Assembly: GCF_900114615.1 (NCBI RefSeq) | Contig: NZ_FOTS01000039.1 | Span: 1-48,806, forward strand | Length of the DNA stretch: 48,806 nt | DNA from: Pelosinus propionicus DSM 13327 | GTDB taxonomy: Bacteria; Bacillota; Negativicutes; DSM-13327 | Direction: 5' to 3' | Shown here: positions 32,982 to 42,276 of the stretch, piece by piece | Layout: every line of letters begins with the position of its first letter | Position numbering within the stretch: position 1 is the stretch's first letter | Program-made: the position numbers and the translations under genes | Notes under the pieces: generated by a model | Seen by the model: only the letters and a program-made list of their open reading frames with translations | Database searches by the model: none | What the model was told of the DNA's origin: nothing

Positions 32982-33866
32982 TTATGACGCAATGGTATTG
33001 CAAAGTTCTAAGAATGCACGCAATGCGGGCGTTATCCATTTCTCGCGGTGATAGATAAGTTGTGTTTTAACGTCAAAGTGGGGGCCATCCCAAGCAAATT
33101 CGACTAGTTTTTTTCGTTCTAATTCATCTTTTACAGCAATTTTAGGTAAAATGGCGGCGCCTAATCCGCAAATTGTACATTCTTTTATCGCTCCAACACT
33201 GGAGAATTCCATAATAGACCCTGGTTTTACGTTATGTTTTTTTAAGCAAGAAAGAATCAAGGGGCGATATCCGCATCCAGGAGAGGTGAGAATTAGGCAT
33301 TCATCTGAAAAATCATGAGGGCTCATTTTTTTTTGCTGCTGTGCTAACCTGTGGAAGGGACTGGTTACAATTGTCATGGTTTCTTGATGGAGTGTTTGTA
33401 TTGCCATGTCTGGAGATTTTATTGTGTCTGTGAGTACCAAAGCTACATCAATGGCATTGGCTTTAATTAAAGAAAAAAGATTGTCACAGCTTTCCGTTTG
33501 TACGCGGATTTCAACAAAAGGATACAGTTTGCGATACTCGGTTAATATTTTAGGTAAGCGATATACGCATAGCGTTTCTGCTGCGCCAATGCTGATCGTT
33601 CCGCGAAAAACGTGAGACGAAAATTCTTCTTTGGCGACCTGGCATAGATGCAGTATTTGCTCTGCATTTTTTAAAAAGCTTTGCCCCTCATTTGTTAATT
33701 GAATTCCTCTCCCCAGTCGTTCAAATAATTTAACTTGCAATTCTTCTTCTAGCTGGCGAATTTGTCCTGTGATATTGGATTGTGCATAACCCAGTTTTGC
33801 ACCAGCTTTTGTAAAATTAAGTGTCTGGGCTGCGGTATAGAAAATTTGTATTTGTCGTAATTCCAT
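32982..33866 (-). CDS. LysR-family transcriptional regulator
   Basis: 294 aa with N-terminal HTH (KAGAKLGYAQSNITGQIRQLEEEL, then KLFERLGRGIQLTNEG) and LysR substrate-binding domain. It is divergent from the CoA-transferase/aminotransferase/BKACE operon (135 bases between), which it most likely controls. In the gap ATCAT (33884-33888) and ATGAT (33906-33910) form an inverted pair within AT-rich DNA, a candidate operator. The inducer is probably the amino or keto acid degraded by the operon. Confidence 0.9.
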   Translation of the reverse strand: MELRQIQIFYTAAQTLNFTKAGAKLGYAQSNITGQIRQLEEELQVKLFERLGRGIQLTNEGQSFLKNAEQILHLCQVAKEEFSSHVFRGTISIGAAETLCVYRLPKILTEYRKLYPFVEIRVQTESCDNLFSLIKANAIDVALVLTDTIKSPDMAIQTLHQETMTIVTSPFHRLAQQQKKMSPHDFSDECLILTSPGCGYRPLILSCLKKHNVKPGSIMEFSSVGAIKECTICGLGAAILPKIAVKDELERKKLVEFAWDGPHFDVKTQLIYHREKWITPALRAFLELCNTIAS

Positions 33867-34001
33867 TTTATTTCCTCTTTTTTATCATATTTAAAAGTGA
33901 TTAAAATGATATAAACCAATGATTTTTAATGATTCTAATTAGATGATATACTGTGGGCAATAAGAAGTCCATAGCATAAAAATAATGAAGTGAGGAAGAG
34001 T

Positions 34002-34673
34002 ATGGCAGAAATCTGCACAGTGAAAGAGGCGGTAAGGAATATTTCAGATGGGATGTCAATTATGATTGGTGGTTTTCTCAATGTCGGTACACCGGAGAAT
34101 TTGATACAAGCATTAGTTGAAAAAGGTGTTAAAGATTTAACGATCATTTCCAATGATACAGGGTTTGTTGGTAAAGGGATTGGAAAGCTGCAAGATCATA
34201 AACAAATTGCCAAAGTTTATACCTCGTACGTTGAAGGACATCCGGCATATGGTCAGTGTATGGATTCCGGAGAAGTTGAAGTTATTCTAGTGCCGCAAGG
34301 GACGCTGGCGGAGCAAATCCGTGCAGCGGGAGCAGGTTTAGGCGGAGTCTTAACTCCTACAGGTGTAGGGACAGTGGCTGCTCAAGGAAAGCAGGAAGTG
34401 ATGATTCATGATAAGACTTACCTAATGGAACTTGCTTTGTCTGCTGATGTAGCCTTTATTAAGGCATATCAAGCTGATACCAGCGGAAATTTAGTCTACC
34501 GCCGCTGTGCTAGAAATTTTAATCCGATTATGGCGACAGCTGCCAAGCTTGTGATTGCTGAGGTTGAAGAAATTGTACCTGTGGGAACAATTGATCCTGA
34601 CCATGTGATAACACCTGGTATTTTTGTGGATTTTATAGTCAAAGGGGACATTGAGTATGGCAGGAATGGATAA
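34002..34673 (+). CDS. CoA-transferase subunit A (acetoacetate/3-oxoacid type)
   Basis: 223 aa alpha subunit of a class I CoA-transferase: [21 protein letters not shown] near the N-terminus and the glycine-rich [15 protein letters not shown] (about 105-120). GTG 33990 is in frame but overlaps the ribosome site GTGAGG, which is placed for ATG 34002. Overlaps subunit B by 17 bases. Acetoacetate is the likely substrate because a BKACE, which releases acetoacetate, is encoded in the same operon. Confidence 0.9.
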   Translation: MAEICTVKEAVRNISDGMSIMIGGFLNVGTPENLIQALVEKGVKDLTIISNDTGFVGKGIGKLQDHKQIAKVYTSYVEGHPAYGQCMDSGEVEVILVPQGTLAEQIRAAGAGLGGVLTPTGVGTVAAQGKQEVMIHDKTYLMELALSADVAFIKAYQADTSGNLVYRRCARNFNPIMATAAKLVIAEVEEIVPVGTIDPDHVITPGIFVDFIVKGDIEYGRNG

Positions 34674-35334
34674 GCGGATTTTGGTCGCTCGGCGAGTGGC
34701 TCAAGAACTTAAGGATGGCGAAGTCGTCAACTTGGGCATTGGTCTGCCGACTTTAGTTGCCAATTATCTGCCTCAGGGAATTGCTATTATTCTTCACTCA
34801 GAAAACGGGTTTCTAGGTATTGGCACAGAGCCAGAGTGGGGAGAAGAAGATAAAGATTTGATCAATGCCGGGGGAAAATCCGTTACCATCTTACCGAATG
34901 GGAGTTGCTTTGACAGTGCCATGTCTTTTTCAATTATACGTGGAGGGCATGTGGATGTAACCGTACTTGGTGCACTAGAAGTTGATGAGAAAGGGAACTT
35001 AGCAAATTGGATGGTGCCAGGCAAAAAGGTTACCGGCATGGGAGGTGCCATGGATTTAGTTACCGGTGCAAAAAAAGTAATTATTGCCATGGAACATGTA
35101 AATAAAGATGGTTCACCTAAAATTGTCAAGGAATGTACAATACCTTTAACAGCGCAAGGAGAAGTTGATTTAATTGTAACCGATCTAGCAGTCATTGCAG
35201 TTCAGTCAGATGGGCTGCATCTGCTGGAAATTGGTGAGGGAACCACTGTAGGAGAAGTTGTTTCTTCTACGGGTGCGAGCCTGATTTTACCACAAGACGG
35301 TATTCCTGTTTACAGGAGAGAAGGGAGCAAGTAA
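34657..35334 (+). CDS. CoA-transferase subunit B
   Basis: 225 aa beta subunit. The catalytic glutamate lies in [11 protein letters not shown] (about 46-56), with [11 protein letters not shown] upstream and the [23 protein letters not shown] block typical of AtoA-like proteins. AAAGGGG selects ATG 34657; it overlaps subunit A. It transfers CoA between an acyl-CoA and a free 3-oxo or short-chain acid, here probably acetyl-CoA and acetoacetate. Confidence 0.9.
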   Translation: MAGMDKRILVARRVAQELKDGEVVNLGIGLPTLVANYLPQGIAIILHSENGFLGIGTEPEWGEEDKDLINAGGKSVTILPNGSCFDSAMSFSIIRGGHVDVTVLGALEVDEKGNLANWMVPGKKVTGMGGAMDLVTGAKKVIIAMEHVNKDGSPKIVKECTIPLTAQGEVDLIVTDLAVIAVQSDGLHLLEIGEGTTVGEVVSSTGASLILPQDGIPVYRREGSK

Positions 35335-35336
35335 AA

Positions 35337-36668
35337 ATGAGTAATGTATTTTATCGTAATGTAAATAAACACTACACTGAGGTGGATCGGGGAGAAGGAA
35401 TTTATTTATATGATAAGGCAGGAAATAAATATATTGATGCCTGTTCAGGAGCAGCCGTATCAAATTTAGGTCATGCTCATCCGCGAATTATTGATGCAAT
35501 GTTGAAACAAGCCCAGAGCGTGGCGTTTAGTCATTTATCCCGCTGGACTTCTAAACCGATACAGGAATTAGCTGACTTGGTGGCTAGCTTAGCACCGGGA
35601 ACATTAAACAAATTATATTTAGTTTCTGGTGGTTCTGAGGCAACGGAATCAGCACTGAAAATGGCAAGGCAGTATTATATGGAGCGAGATGGAAAGTCGA
35701 GTAAGTATCGAATTATTTCTCGCTGGAAGAGTTTTCATGGTAATACTATTGGTGCCTTGTCCATGACCGGAGATAAACGCAGAAAAAAGTATACCCCTTT
35801 ACTGCTGAATTTTCCTCATATTGCTCCAGCGTATTGCTATCGCTGTCCTTTTGATAAGACGCAAGGTACTTGTGCTGTTGATTGTGCCTTGGATCTAGAT
35901 CGGGTGATAAAGTTAGAGGGGGCCGAGCATGTTGCTGCATTTATTGCTGAGTCTGTAGGCGGTGCAGCTTGTGGTGCTATTGTCCCTCACAGAGATTATT
36001 TTAAAATTATCCGGGAGATTTGTGATCATCATGATATTTTGTTTATTGATGATGAGGTCATGGCAGGATTTGGGCGTACTGGATCTATGTTTAGTATTGA
36101 AGATTGGGGCGTGGTTCCCGATATGATTTGTGTGGCAAAAGGTATGAGTGCAGGATATTCACCTCTAGGCGGAGTGATTGTCAAAGATGAAATTTATAAT
36201 GCATTTCAAAAGGGAACAGGTGTATTTGTTCATGGGCATACGTATGGAGGTAATCCTTTGTCAGCGGCTGTAGCATTAGCTGTGGTACAAACCTTAACAG
36301 AGGAAAAATTAGCGGAAAACTCTCGTAACATAGGAGAATATTTGCTGGCACAAATGAAAGAGAAGCTGCTTCCTTTCTCTTTTGTCGGAGATGTACGAGG
36401 CAAAGGACTTATGTTAGGTGTAGAAATTGTAGAAAATAAAATAACGAAAGAACCATTTTCTGTTTCTAAAGGGATGGCAGAGAAGCTGGCTGTTGTCTTA
36501 ATGAAATATGGAGTGATTGTATATCCTGGTAATGGGAATGCAGATGGAGAACATGGTGATCAATTCCTTTTAGCACCTCCATTGATAATTACAAAAGATC
36601 AGGCAGATGAGCTAATAGAAGGTATGATTTTGGGATTTGCTGAGTTTGAGAAAGAGTATGTGAGGTGA
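35337..36668 (+). CDS. Class III aminotransferase with Cys cluster
   Basis: 443 aa PLP enzyme of the omega-amino-acid/acetylornithine group. DDEVMAGFGRTG is the cofactor-binding Asp region and the Schiff-base Lys lies in CVAKGMSAGYSPLGG. An inserted motif, Cys167, Cys170, Cys179 and Cys183 (C-x2-C-x8-C-x3-C), could bind a metal. In this operon it probably deaminates a beta- or omega-amino acid (or its CoA ester) to the keto compound consumed by the BKACE. It starts 2 bases after subunit B stops. Confidence 0.87.
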   Translation: MSNVFYRNVNKHYTEVDRGEGIYLYDKAGNKYIDACSGAAVSNLGHAHPRIIDAMLKQAQSVAFSHLSRWTSKPIQELADLVASLAPGTLNKLYLVSGGSEATESALKMARQYYMERDGKSSKYRIISRWKSFHGNTIGALSMTGDKRRKKYTPLLLNFPHIAPAYCYRCPFDKTQGTCAVDCALDLDRVIKLEGAEHVAAFIAESVGGAACGAIVPHRDYFKIIREICDHHDILFIDDEVMAGFGRTGSMFSIEDWGVVPDMICVAKGMSAGYSPLGGVIVKDEIYNAFQKGTGVFVHGHTYGGNPLSAAVALAVVQTLTEEKLAENSRNIGEYLLAQMKEKLLPFSFVGDVRGKGLMLGVEIVENKITKEPFSVSKGMAEKLAVVLMKYGVIVYPGNGNADGEHGDQFLLAPPLIITKDQADELIEGMILGFAEFEKEYVR

Positions 36669-36674
36669 AACGTT

Positions 36675-37487
36675 GTGGAAAAATTAATTATTACGATTGC
36701 ACCAACTGGTAATGTGCCAACAAAGAAAATGACTCCTCATGTTCCTATTACTCCAGAGGAGATTGCACAAGATATTATGGAATGTTATGAGGCTGGTGCA
36801 GCAGTAGCCCATGTTCATGTACGGGATGAAGAAGGAATGCCGACTTCTGACACAAAGCGATTTGCAGAAATATTTGAGCATCTTGAGAAAAAAGCATGTC
36901 CCATTATTAAGCAGATTTCCACCGGTGCAAGAGGAGGAAAAAGTGCTGAAGAGCGGGGAGCATCATTAGTGCTAAAGCCTCAATCTGCAAGCTTGTCAAC
37001 AGGCTCATCGAATTTCCCTACTGCGGTTAATGCCAATGAGCCTTTATTAATAAACTATTTGGCTGCTAGTATGCTTGAGAATGGGATTAAGGCGGAAATA
37101 GAAGTTTTTGATGTGGCAATGATTCATAATGCTGTTCAATTACAAAAGTCAGGTCTTATTCAAGGTCCCTTGCTCTTCAACTTAGTGCTTGGTGTAAAGG
37201 GGTCATTACCTGCCACAGCTAAAAATCTATTTTTCCTTGTTGAGAGCCTGCCGCCTGATGCAATATGGAGTGTTTCCATAATTGGATCAAATCATGTGAA
37301 CTTGTCGATGATTGCGATGGCATTAGGGGGACATGTTCGTGTAGGAATTGAAGATAATATTTATTATAGTAAAAATGTTTTGGCGACTAACAGGACATTA
37401 GTAGAACGTATTTCATCCATTGCCAATGCTATGGGACGGGAAATTGCATCGCCTTTAGATGTAATGCGAATCTGGAAATTGAATTAA
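36675..37487 (+). CDS. Beta-keto acid cleavage enzyme (BKACE, DUF849 family)
   Basis: 270 aa zinc-dependent TIM-barrel enzyme that condenses a beta-keto acid with acetyl-CoA and splits it to acetoacetate plus a new acyl-CoA; Kce of lysine fermentation is the founding member. Zinc ligands His46 and His48 (HVHVRD) and Glu226 (VGIEDN) are visible, as is the substrate-binding KPQSASLSTGSSNF region. The GTG start at 36675 follows TGAGGTG. Last gene of the operon. Which keto acid is used cannot be told from sequence. Confidence 0.88.
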   Translation: MEKLIITIAPTGNVPTKKMTPHVPITPEEIAQDIMECYEAGAAVAHVHVRDEEGMPTSDTKRFAEIFEHLEKKACPIIKQISTGARGGKSAEERGASLVLKPQSASLSTGSSNFPTAVNANEPLLINYLAASMLENGIKAEIEVFDVAMIHNAVQLQKSGLIQGPLLFNLVLGVKGSLPATAKNLFFLVESLPPDAIWSVSIIGSNHVNLSMIAMALGGHVRVGIEDNIYYSKNVLATNRTLVERISSIANAMGREIASPLDVMRIWKLN

Positions 37488-37509
37488 AAAACATGATCGC
37501 AGAGTGATA

Positions 37510-37553
37510 GCTAACACCCCTATCTTCAAAAATCGGAAGACAGGGGTGTTAGC
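37510..37553. terminator. Bidirectional terminator
   Basis: GCTAACACCCCT.TCTTC pairs with GAAGA.AGGGGTGTTAGC around an 8-base loop, between the convergent BKACE operon and the 3D-domain gene. Confidence 0.75.
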
Positions 37554-37556
37554 AGT

Positions 37557-38180
37557 TTATGCATCGCCTTTCTCGACAACAAATACTTTTACATCCTTCA
37601 TGCCAAAATCCTGAGCCTTGTCTACGGATGTTTTGGCAATATCAATACGATTCCCCTTAATTGCTCCACCAGTATCTTCTGCTACGGCATATTCACCATG
37701 TCCATTAGGATACTGAATGTAGAGACGCGATCCTAAAGGAATAACATCTGGGTCAACTGCAACTACGCCAGGGCGTATTTGTGTGCCCAAATAGGTTTTA
37801 TCACCCCATTGATCATTGTCATGTGCTCCTGGAGCATAGGCAGTGGCAGTGATGTCTAAGACATCTTCATACTTAGTGGGTGCTTTGGCAGAGGATGAAG
37901 TGTCTTTGGATTTGCTATCCTTGGATTTTTGATCATTATGATTTGATGGATTTGCTTTTTCAGTTGTCTTTGAGCTGTGAGTGTCTTTGACTTGCTGGGT
38001 AACTGCTGGCTGATCTGCATTTGATGGATCAGCTGAAGCATGTGCTACAGGTGCTGCAATTCCTGGAAGCATAGCTCCAGATAATATCGCTGCTCCAGCC
38101 ACGGCTGCTGCCGCTATATTCTTAAACTTTTTCTGAAACCGCGAAATTGTGCGATGGCGTTTGTTTTTATGATTCATCAT
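37557..38180 (-). CDS. Secreted 3D-domain (RlpA-like) cell-wall protein
   Basis: 207 aa. A basic N-terminus and hydrophobic stretch (AAAAVAGAAILSGAMLPGIA) form a signal peptide ending near AHASA. A Lys/Ser/Asp-rich low-complexity linker (about 50-100) leads to a C-terminal 3D domain (about 108-204) with conserved aspartates in VAVDPDVIPLGS and AEDTGGAIKGNRIDI. Such domains act as lytic transglycosylase-like or peptidoglycan-remodelling modules. Two adjacent ATGs (38180, 38177) lie behind GGAGGG; the second is better spaced. Confidence 0.87.
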   Translation of the reverse strand: MMNHKNKRHRTISRFQKKFKNIAAAAVAGAAILSGAMLPGIAAPVAHASADPSNADQPAVTQQVKDTHSSKTTEKANPSNHNDQKSKDSKSKDTSSSAKAPTKYEDVLDITATAYAPGAHDNDQWGDKTYLGTQIRPGVVAVDPDVIPLGSRLYIQYPNGHGEYAVAEDTGGAIKGNRIDIAKTSVDKAQDFGMKDVKVFVVEKGDA

Positions 38181-38302
38181 AGTACCCTCCTTTAATGAGG
38201 CTATTATGATTTAGTGTTTGCGAAAAAAATTGTTATACACCTGTGATTTTTTGTATTTTTCATCGTATAAAGGGGATACTTGCTACCAGATGATTATCTG
38301 AT

Positions 38303-38758
38303 TTAGAGAAGTAAAGCACCTCTTTCTTTATATCGCGTGATTAAAAATTCGGAATCTACGCTTTGAATTCCATCAATGGACTGCAGCTTGCGCATATAGC
38401 GATTTCCTTGTTCCTGATCATCAAAGAGCGCATGTACGTGTAAGTGAGGGTGGCCGCTCATCTGATATACATTTGTTATTTCTTGGTCAGAGAAAAGCTT
38501 TTCCGCAATGGAATCGATCTTAGACCATTCGACGTTGATGTTAAAGTACATAGAGACCATTTTTCCTGCTTTAAGAGGATTGACTACAATGGTAAAGCGA
38601 TCAATAATTCCATGCTCTATTAATTGATTAATACGTTCTCTAACAGCCGCACGTGTTAAATTCAAAAGGCGGCCAAGCTCCGCATTACTAAGACGCCCAT
38701 TTTCTGATAAAAATTTAAGGATTTTTCTATCCACTTCATCTAAATTTTTGAATTGCAT
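38303..38758 (-). CDS. Lrp/AsnC-family transcriptional regulator
   Basis: 151 aa. N-terminal HTH (LDEVDRKILKFLSENGRLSNAELGRLLNLTRAAVRERI) and C-terminal RAM effector domain (VYQMSGHPHLHVHALF). It is divergent from the TauE/SafE-DUF1634-HD genes and 123 bases upstream of the 3D-domain gene. Probably senses an amino acid or small metabolite; regulation of the neighbouring exporter is plausible but unproven. Confidence 0.9.
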   Translation of the reverse strand: MQFKNLDEVDRKILKFLSENGRLSNAELGRLLNLTRAAVRERINQLIEHGIIDRFTIVVNPLKAGKMVSMYFNINVEWSKIDSIAEKLFSDQEITNVYQMSGHPHLHVHALFDDQEQGNRYMRKLQSIDGIQSVDSEFLITRYKERGALLL

Positions 38759-38942
38759 AGTATATATCTTCCTTTCAAATATTATTTTTTTTGTTACAAC
38801 GTAAAAAATAACATATAAATATTGATCGAATGTATATATTATATTATACTTGTGTTAGAGGTTAAAAGAAACTTTATTTTAATTCATGAAGAATTTTGGA
38901 GTAGTTATTATTCTAGGTATTTTAATTATTGGGGTGAGAAAT

Positions 38943-39782
38943 GTGACGATTGTAGCTATTAAGATACTGCTTGTTTCTATTTCGGCAGGTGTACTTGGCT
39001 CTATACTAGGTCTTGGCGGCGGGATTGTTGTGACACCTGCTTTGACTTTATTATTTGGAGTGGATATTCAGCATGCCATTGGAGCAAGTCTGATTTCTGT
39101 TATTGCCACCTCCAGTGGTGCAGCAGTTGCATACATTAAAGATGGAATAACAAACATTCGAGTGGGAATGTTCTTAGAAATTGCGACAACAGTAGGTGCT
39201 ATTACAGGAGCTTTAATTGCAGGTTTAATTTCGCCAAAGCTTTTGTATATTATTTTTGGTCTGTTATTGCTGTACTCAGCTTTAGCCATGCTTAAAAAAA
39301 CAAAAGAAGAATTGCCTGAAGAAGTACCTTTACATAATGTAGCAAAGACACTAAAGCTGCAAGGGGAATATTACGATAAGGCATTAAAGAAAAATATTTC
39401 CTATAATGTTGATAACGTTTACAGTGGCTTTGGCGTAATGTATGGGGCTGGCATCATATCTGGATTGCTGGGTATTGGAAGTGGCAGCTTTAAGGTAATG
39501 GCAATGGATGTTTTTATGAAGCTTCCTTTAAAGGTCTCCAGTGCAACCAGTAATTTTATGATGGGGGTTACAGGTGCTGCCAGTGCGGGGATTTATTTGT
39601 ATAGAGGCGATATAAGTCCTATTATATCGGCACCAGTAGCAATTGGTGTTTTAATAGGAGCTACGATTGGAGCAAAAATTATGCAGCGCATGAAAAGTAA
39701 AACCATTCGTAAACTGTTTATTCCGGTTCTCATGTATGTAGCCATTCAAATGATGGCACAGGGATTGGGGGTTAAATTGTGA
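38943..39782 (+). CDS. TauE/SafE-family membrane permease
   Basis: 279 aa with about eight membrane segments and the duplicated glycine-rich family motif: GSILGLGGGIVVTPALTLL in the first half and GLLGIGSGSFKV in the second. Family members export sulfite, sulfoacetate or similar organosulfur anions. An ATG at 38886 opens the frame but lacks a ribosome site; GGGGTGAG lies 4 bases before GTG 38943. The stop overlaps the DUF1634 start (GTGA). Confidence 0.85.
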   Translation: MTIVAIKILLVSISAGVLGSILGLGGGIVVTPALTLLFGVDIQHAIGASLISVIATSSGAAVAYIKDGITNIRVGMFLEIATTVGAITGALIAGLISPKLLYIIFGLLLLYSALAMLKKTKEELPEEVPLHNVAKTLKLQGEYYDKALKKNISYNVDNVYSGFGVMYGAGIISGLLGIGSGSFKVMAMDVFMKLPLKVSSATSNFMMGVTGAASAGIYLYRGDISPIISAPVAIGVLIGATIGAKIMQRMKSKTIRKLFIPVLMYVAIQMMAQGLGVKL

Positions 39783-40159
39783 GTGAAATAAATAAAGATG
39801 TACAGGGATCTTCTAAAGATATTAATGAGGTTGAAATTTTTGTTAGTAAATCCTTGCGATTTGGTGTGTTATTGAGTGGTGCGGTTATTTTGCTAGGCTT
39901 AACCCTCTTTTTAAGCAGCGGAGAAGGAGGCTATCCGGGCAGTACATATCCGACGAGGCTTAGGGATATTTTCGCAGGAGCTTTTGAAATGAAGCCTTTT
40001 GGAGTTATTTTAGCAGGTTTAGTTTTATTGATTTGTACGCCGATTATGCGTGTAGGGATATCTGCATTAGTATTTCTAAAAGAAAGAGATTGGTTATATG
40101 TTGGTATTTCAGCAGTAGTTTTTTTTATTCTAGTTAGTGGATTTTTCTTTGGTAAATAA
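39779..40159 (+). CDS. DUF1634 membrane protein
   Basis: 126 aa with three hydrophobic segments (about 28-48, 73-93 and 103-123) and the family block FAGAFEMKPFGVILAGLVLLICTPIMRVG. DUF1634 proteins are encoded next to TauE/SafE permeases, and here the genes overlap by 4 bases, so it is probably an accessory subunit. GTG start. Confidence 0.85.
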   Translation: MSEINKDVQGSSKDINEVEIFVSKSLRFGVLLSGAVILLGLTLFLSSGEGGYPGSTYPTRLRDIFAGAFEMKPFGVILAGLVLLICTPIMRVGISALVFLKERDWLYVGISAVVFFILVSGFFFGK

Positions 40160-40188
40160 AGAGTGGAGCAGAGTTGGAGGGACTTTTT

Positions 40189-40662
40189 ATGAATCGAGTA
40201 TTTGAGATTCAAGAAAAAATTCTGGATAAAATTGCGGAATTTGAAAGCACAAATATGCAAAGAGATATAACGTTAAGCTGGGAGAGAATTCATTTGGCAA
40301 GCTGCGCAGCAGTGGGAAGAGTTCTTGCGCTGAAGCGAGGTGCCGACCCTGAATTGAGTGCCATAGCCTGTTCGCTGCACGATTATGGTCGTATTATTAC
40401 AGGAAAGCAGCAAGATCATGCCATGGCAGGGTATGAACCTCTCAAGCTATTTCTTAAAGAACGCGGCTGCTTTACCACAGAAGAGGTTGAATTACTAGCA
40501 ACAGCTGCCAAAAATCATAGCAGTAAAAAAGAAGTCGGCAGTCCTATTGAGGAAATCGTTAAAGATGCAGATGTCTTTGACTGCTATCAGTATGGCATGC
40601 CCTTGGATCGAGAAGAACAAAGAGCTCGATTAAAGACCATCTTAGAGGAAATAAGTCATTGA
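40189..40662 (+). CDS. HD-domain phosphohydrolase-like protein
   Basis: 157 aa. HD-domain metal motifs appear as HLASCAAVGRVLALKRG, then SLHDYGRI (HD pair), KNHSSK, and DADVFDCY. It resembles small predicted HD hydrolases of unknown substrate. ATG 40189 is chosen; the earlier TTG 40174 lies within the ribosome site GGAGGG. It follows DUF1634 by 29 bases and is likely in the same transcript. Confidence 0.8.
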   Translation: MNRVFEIQEKILDKIAEFESTNMQRDITLSWERIHLASCAAVGRVLALKRGADPELSAIACSLHDYGRIITGKQQDHAMAGYEPLKLFLKERGCFTTEEVELLATAAKNHSSKKEVGSPIEEIVKDADVFDCYQYGMPLDREEQRARLKTILEEISH

Positions 40663-40663
40663 A

Positions 40664-40713
40664 AAAATAGCCAATATGAAACTGAGTAAACTTAGTTTCA
40701 TATTGGCTATTTT
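40664..40713 (+). terminator. Strong terminator after HD-domain gene
   Basis: Twenty-bp perfect stem (40664-40683 with 40694-40713) ending in TTTT. Confidence 0.9.
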
Positions 40714-40781
40714 CTTAGGATGAAAGAATATGAGTTACGAAAAGAAGAGGCAGTTTTTATATATTTGAGTGACACTGTTTT

Positions 40782-41465
40782 CTAGTAGATTTGCATCACA
40801 AGGTAAGAGGTGAGTAGAATCATTGAAAGCAGCATTGCATAGTCCTGTAATGCAAGGGTAACATTATTCTTAAAACTTCGCGTTTTTCGGCTGCCAAAAC
40901 CGCGCAATTCTAAGCTAAGTGCCATGGTTTCTGATTTGGTAACCGCCTTAAGAACAAGAGGTTTGATAACCGCCATATAGGAGAAGAAACGCTGCAATAC
41001 ATTGCCTTGAGGGGAATAACCCCGGCAAGCTTGTGCTTCTTGGATTGCTTTGCTCTCTGCTAAAAAATCAGGAATAAACCGCAGTGCTGCGGTTAGCATG
41101 AATGCATATTCATAAGGAATATGGCATTGCAAAACTAAAGCTGCTGACAAGTCCTGCATTCTTGTGGTTGCCAATAAGATGAAGAAGACGAGAGTCATCG
41201 CAATCATTTTGCTGGCAGTAATGGCGGCAAGCAGTAGATCGCTATTGATGGCGTACTGCATACCAGCTAAGATGGCAGCAAAGGCAAATAAGCTGGCAAT
41301 TCCCTTATAAACACTGGATCCAACTTTTGCAATCGCAAGTAGAATTAATTGGCAGACTATAAGTGCTGTTAAGGCAGGAAGAGATTGTAACACAATTGAC
41401 CATATCGTTACAAAGATTGTCAACGCTAATTTAGTGATGGGTGCTATTTTTTGCATGGTCGTCAT
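40782..41465 (-). CDS. ECF transporter transmembrane component (EcfT)
   Basis: 227 aa with about five membrane segments. The two cytoplasmic coupling motifs of EcfT are recognisable as ACRG (AQACRGYSPQG) and LRG (SLELRGFGSRK), which contact the two ATPases. The gene overlaps the upstream ATPase by 35 bases. Last gene of a complete S-A-A-T operon controlled by a tryptophan-type T-box. Confidence 0.88.
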   Translation of the reverse strand: MTTMQKIAPITKLALTIFVTIWSIVLQSLPALTALIVCQLILLAIAKVGSSVYKGIASLFAFAAILAGMQYAINSDLLLAAITASKMIAMTLVFFILLATTRMQDLSAALVLQCHIPYEYAFMLTAALRFIPDFLAESKAIQEAQACRGYSPQGNVLQRFFSYMAVIKPLVLKAVTKSETMALSLELRGFGSRKTRSFKNNVTLALQDYAMLLSMILLTSYLVMQIY

Positions 41466-42276
41466 TCCTCCTTAAACGGTTTGCAACTTGATCGCCTAGT
41501 TCTGAGATAGACGTTGTTTGTGATACTTGAAAAGCAGCAAGCTGGCGGGAGATCTTTAGAGCAGCTGGTTCGATTAGACCCCAATCTGCTAGTTGGTTTG
41601 TGTCATGAAATAATTCAGTTACAGTGCCATCAAATACTTTTTGCCCTTTTTTCATGACGATAGCCCTTTGGGCACAGGAAGACAAAAATTCCATATCATG
41701 AGTGACTAGCAATATCGTAGTACCTTGCTGATGCAGTTTTAATAACAATTGCAGCAATTGCGCACGTTCCCTGGCATCCTGGCCGCTAGTAGGTTCATCT
41801 AGGATGAGTATTTTAGGCTGCATAGCCAAAGCTGAAGCAATGGTAAGGCGTTGCTTTTGTCCTTTAGACAGAGAGAGAGGATATGCACTAGCTAAAGGAG
41901 ACAGTCCTGTGACTTCTAATGCTTGAGAAACGAAAGTCTTGATTTGTTCTGAAGTACAGCCTATTTGCTTAGGGCCGTAAGCTACCTCTTCCGCTACTGT
42001 ATCGTGAAAGATTTGACGGTCAGGATTTTGAAAAACATAGCCAATATGATGTGCCATTCTGGCAGGAGTTGCGGTTGCTAAACTATTGCCTTGAAAGAAA
42101 AGCTCACCTTTCGTTGGTTTTTTTAATGTCATCATCAGGCGGGTCAGAGTGGTTTTTCCACTGCCGTTGCGCCCAACAATGGCCAAGAATTCTCCTGGAT
42201 TTATCCTTAAAGAAACATCATGGATGTCGTGAGATTGTGCTTTATAGGAGAAGTAAACATTCTTTAATTCAAGCAT
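41431..42276 (-). CDS. ECF transporter ATP-binding subunit
   Basis: 281 aa ABC ATPase. Walker A GRNGSGKTT, Q-loop FQNPDRQIF (the ECF-type NPDxQ motif), signature LSKGQKQR (first Gly of LSGG replaced by Lys), Walker B ILILDEPTSGQD and an H-loop HD. The C-terminal tail is long. It pairs with the ATPase encoded just upstream; the two starts and stops overlap. Confidence 0.9.
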   Translation of the reverse strand: MLELKNVYFSYKAQSHDIHDVSLRINPGEFLAIVGRNGSGKTTLTRLMMTLKKPTKGELFFQGNSLATATPARMAHHIGYVFQNPDRQIFHDTVAEEVAYGPKQIGCTSEQIKTFVSQALEVTGLSPLASAYPLSLSKGQKQRLTIASALAMQPKILILDEPTSGQDARERAQLLQLLLKLHQQGTTILLVTHDMEFLSSCAQRAIVMKKGQKVFDGTVTELFHDTNQLADWGLIEPAALKISRQLAAFQVSQTTSISELGDQVANRLRRNDDHAKNSTHH

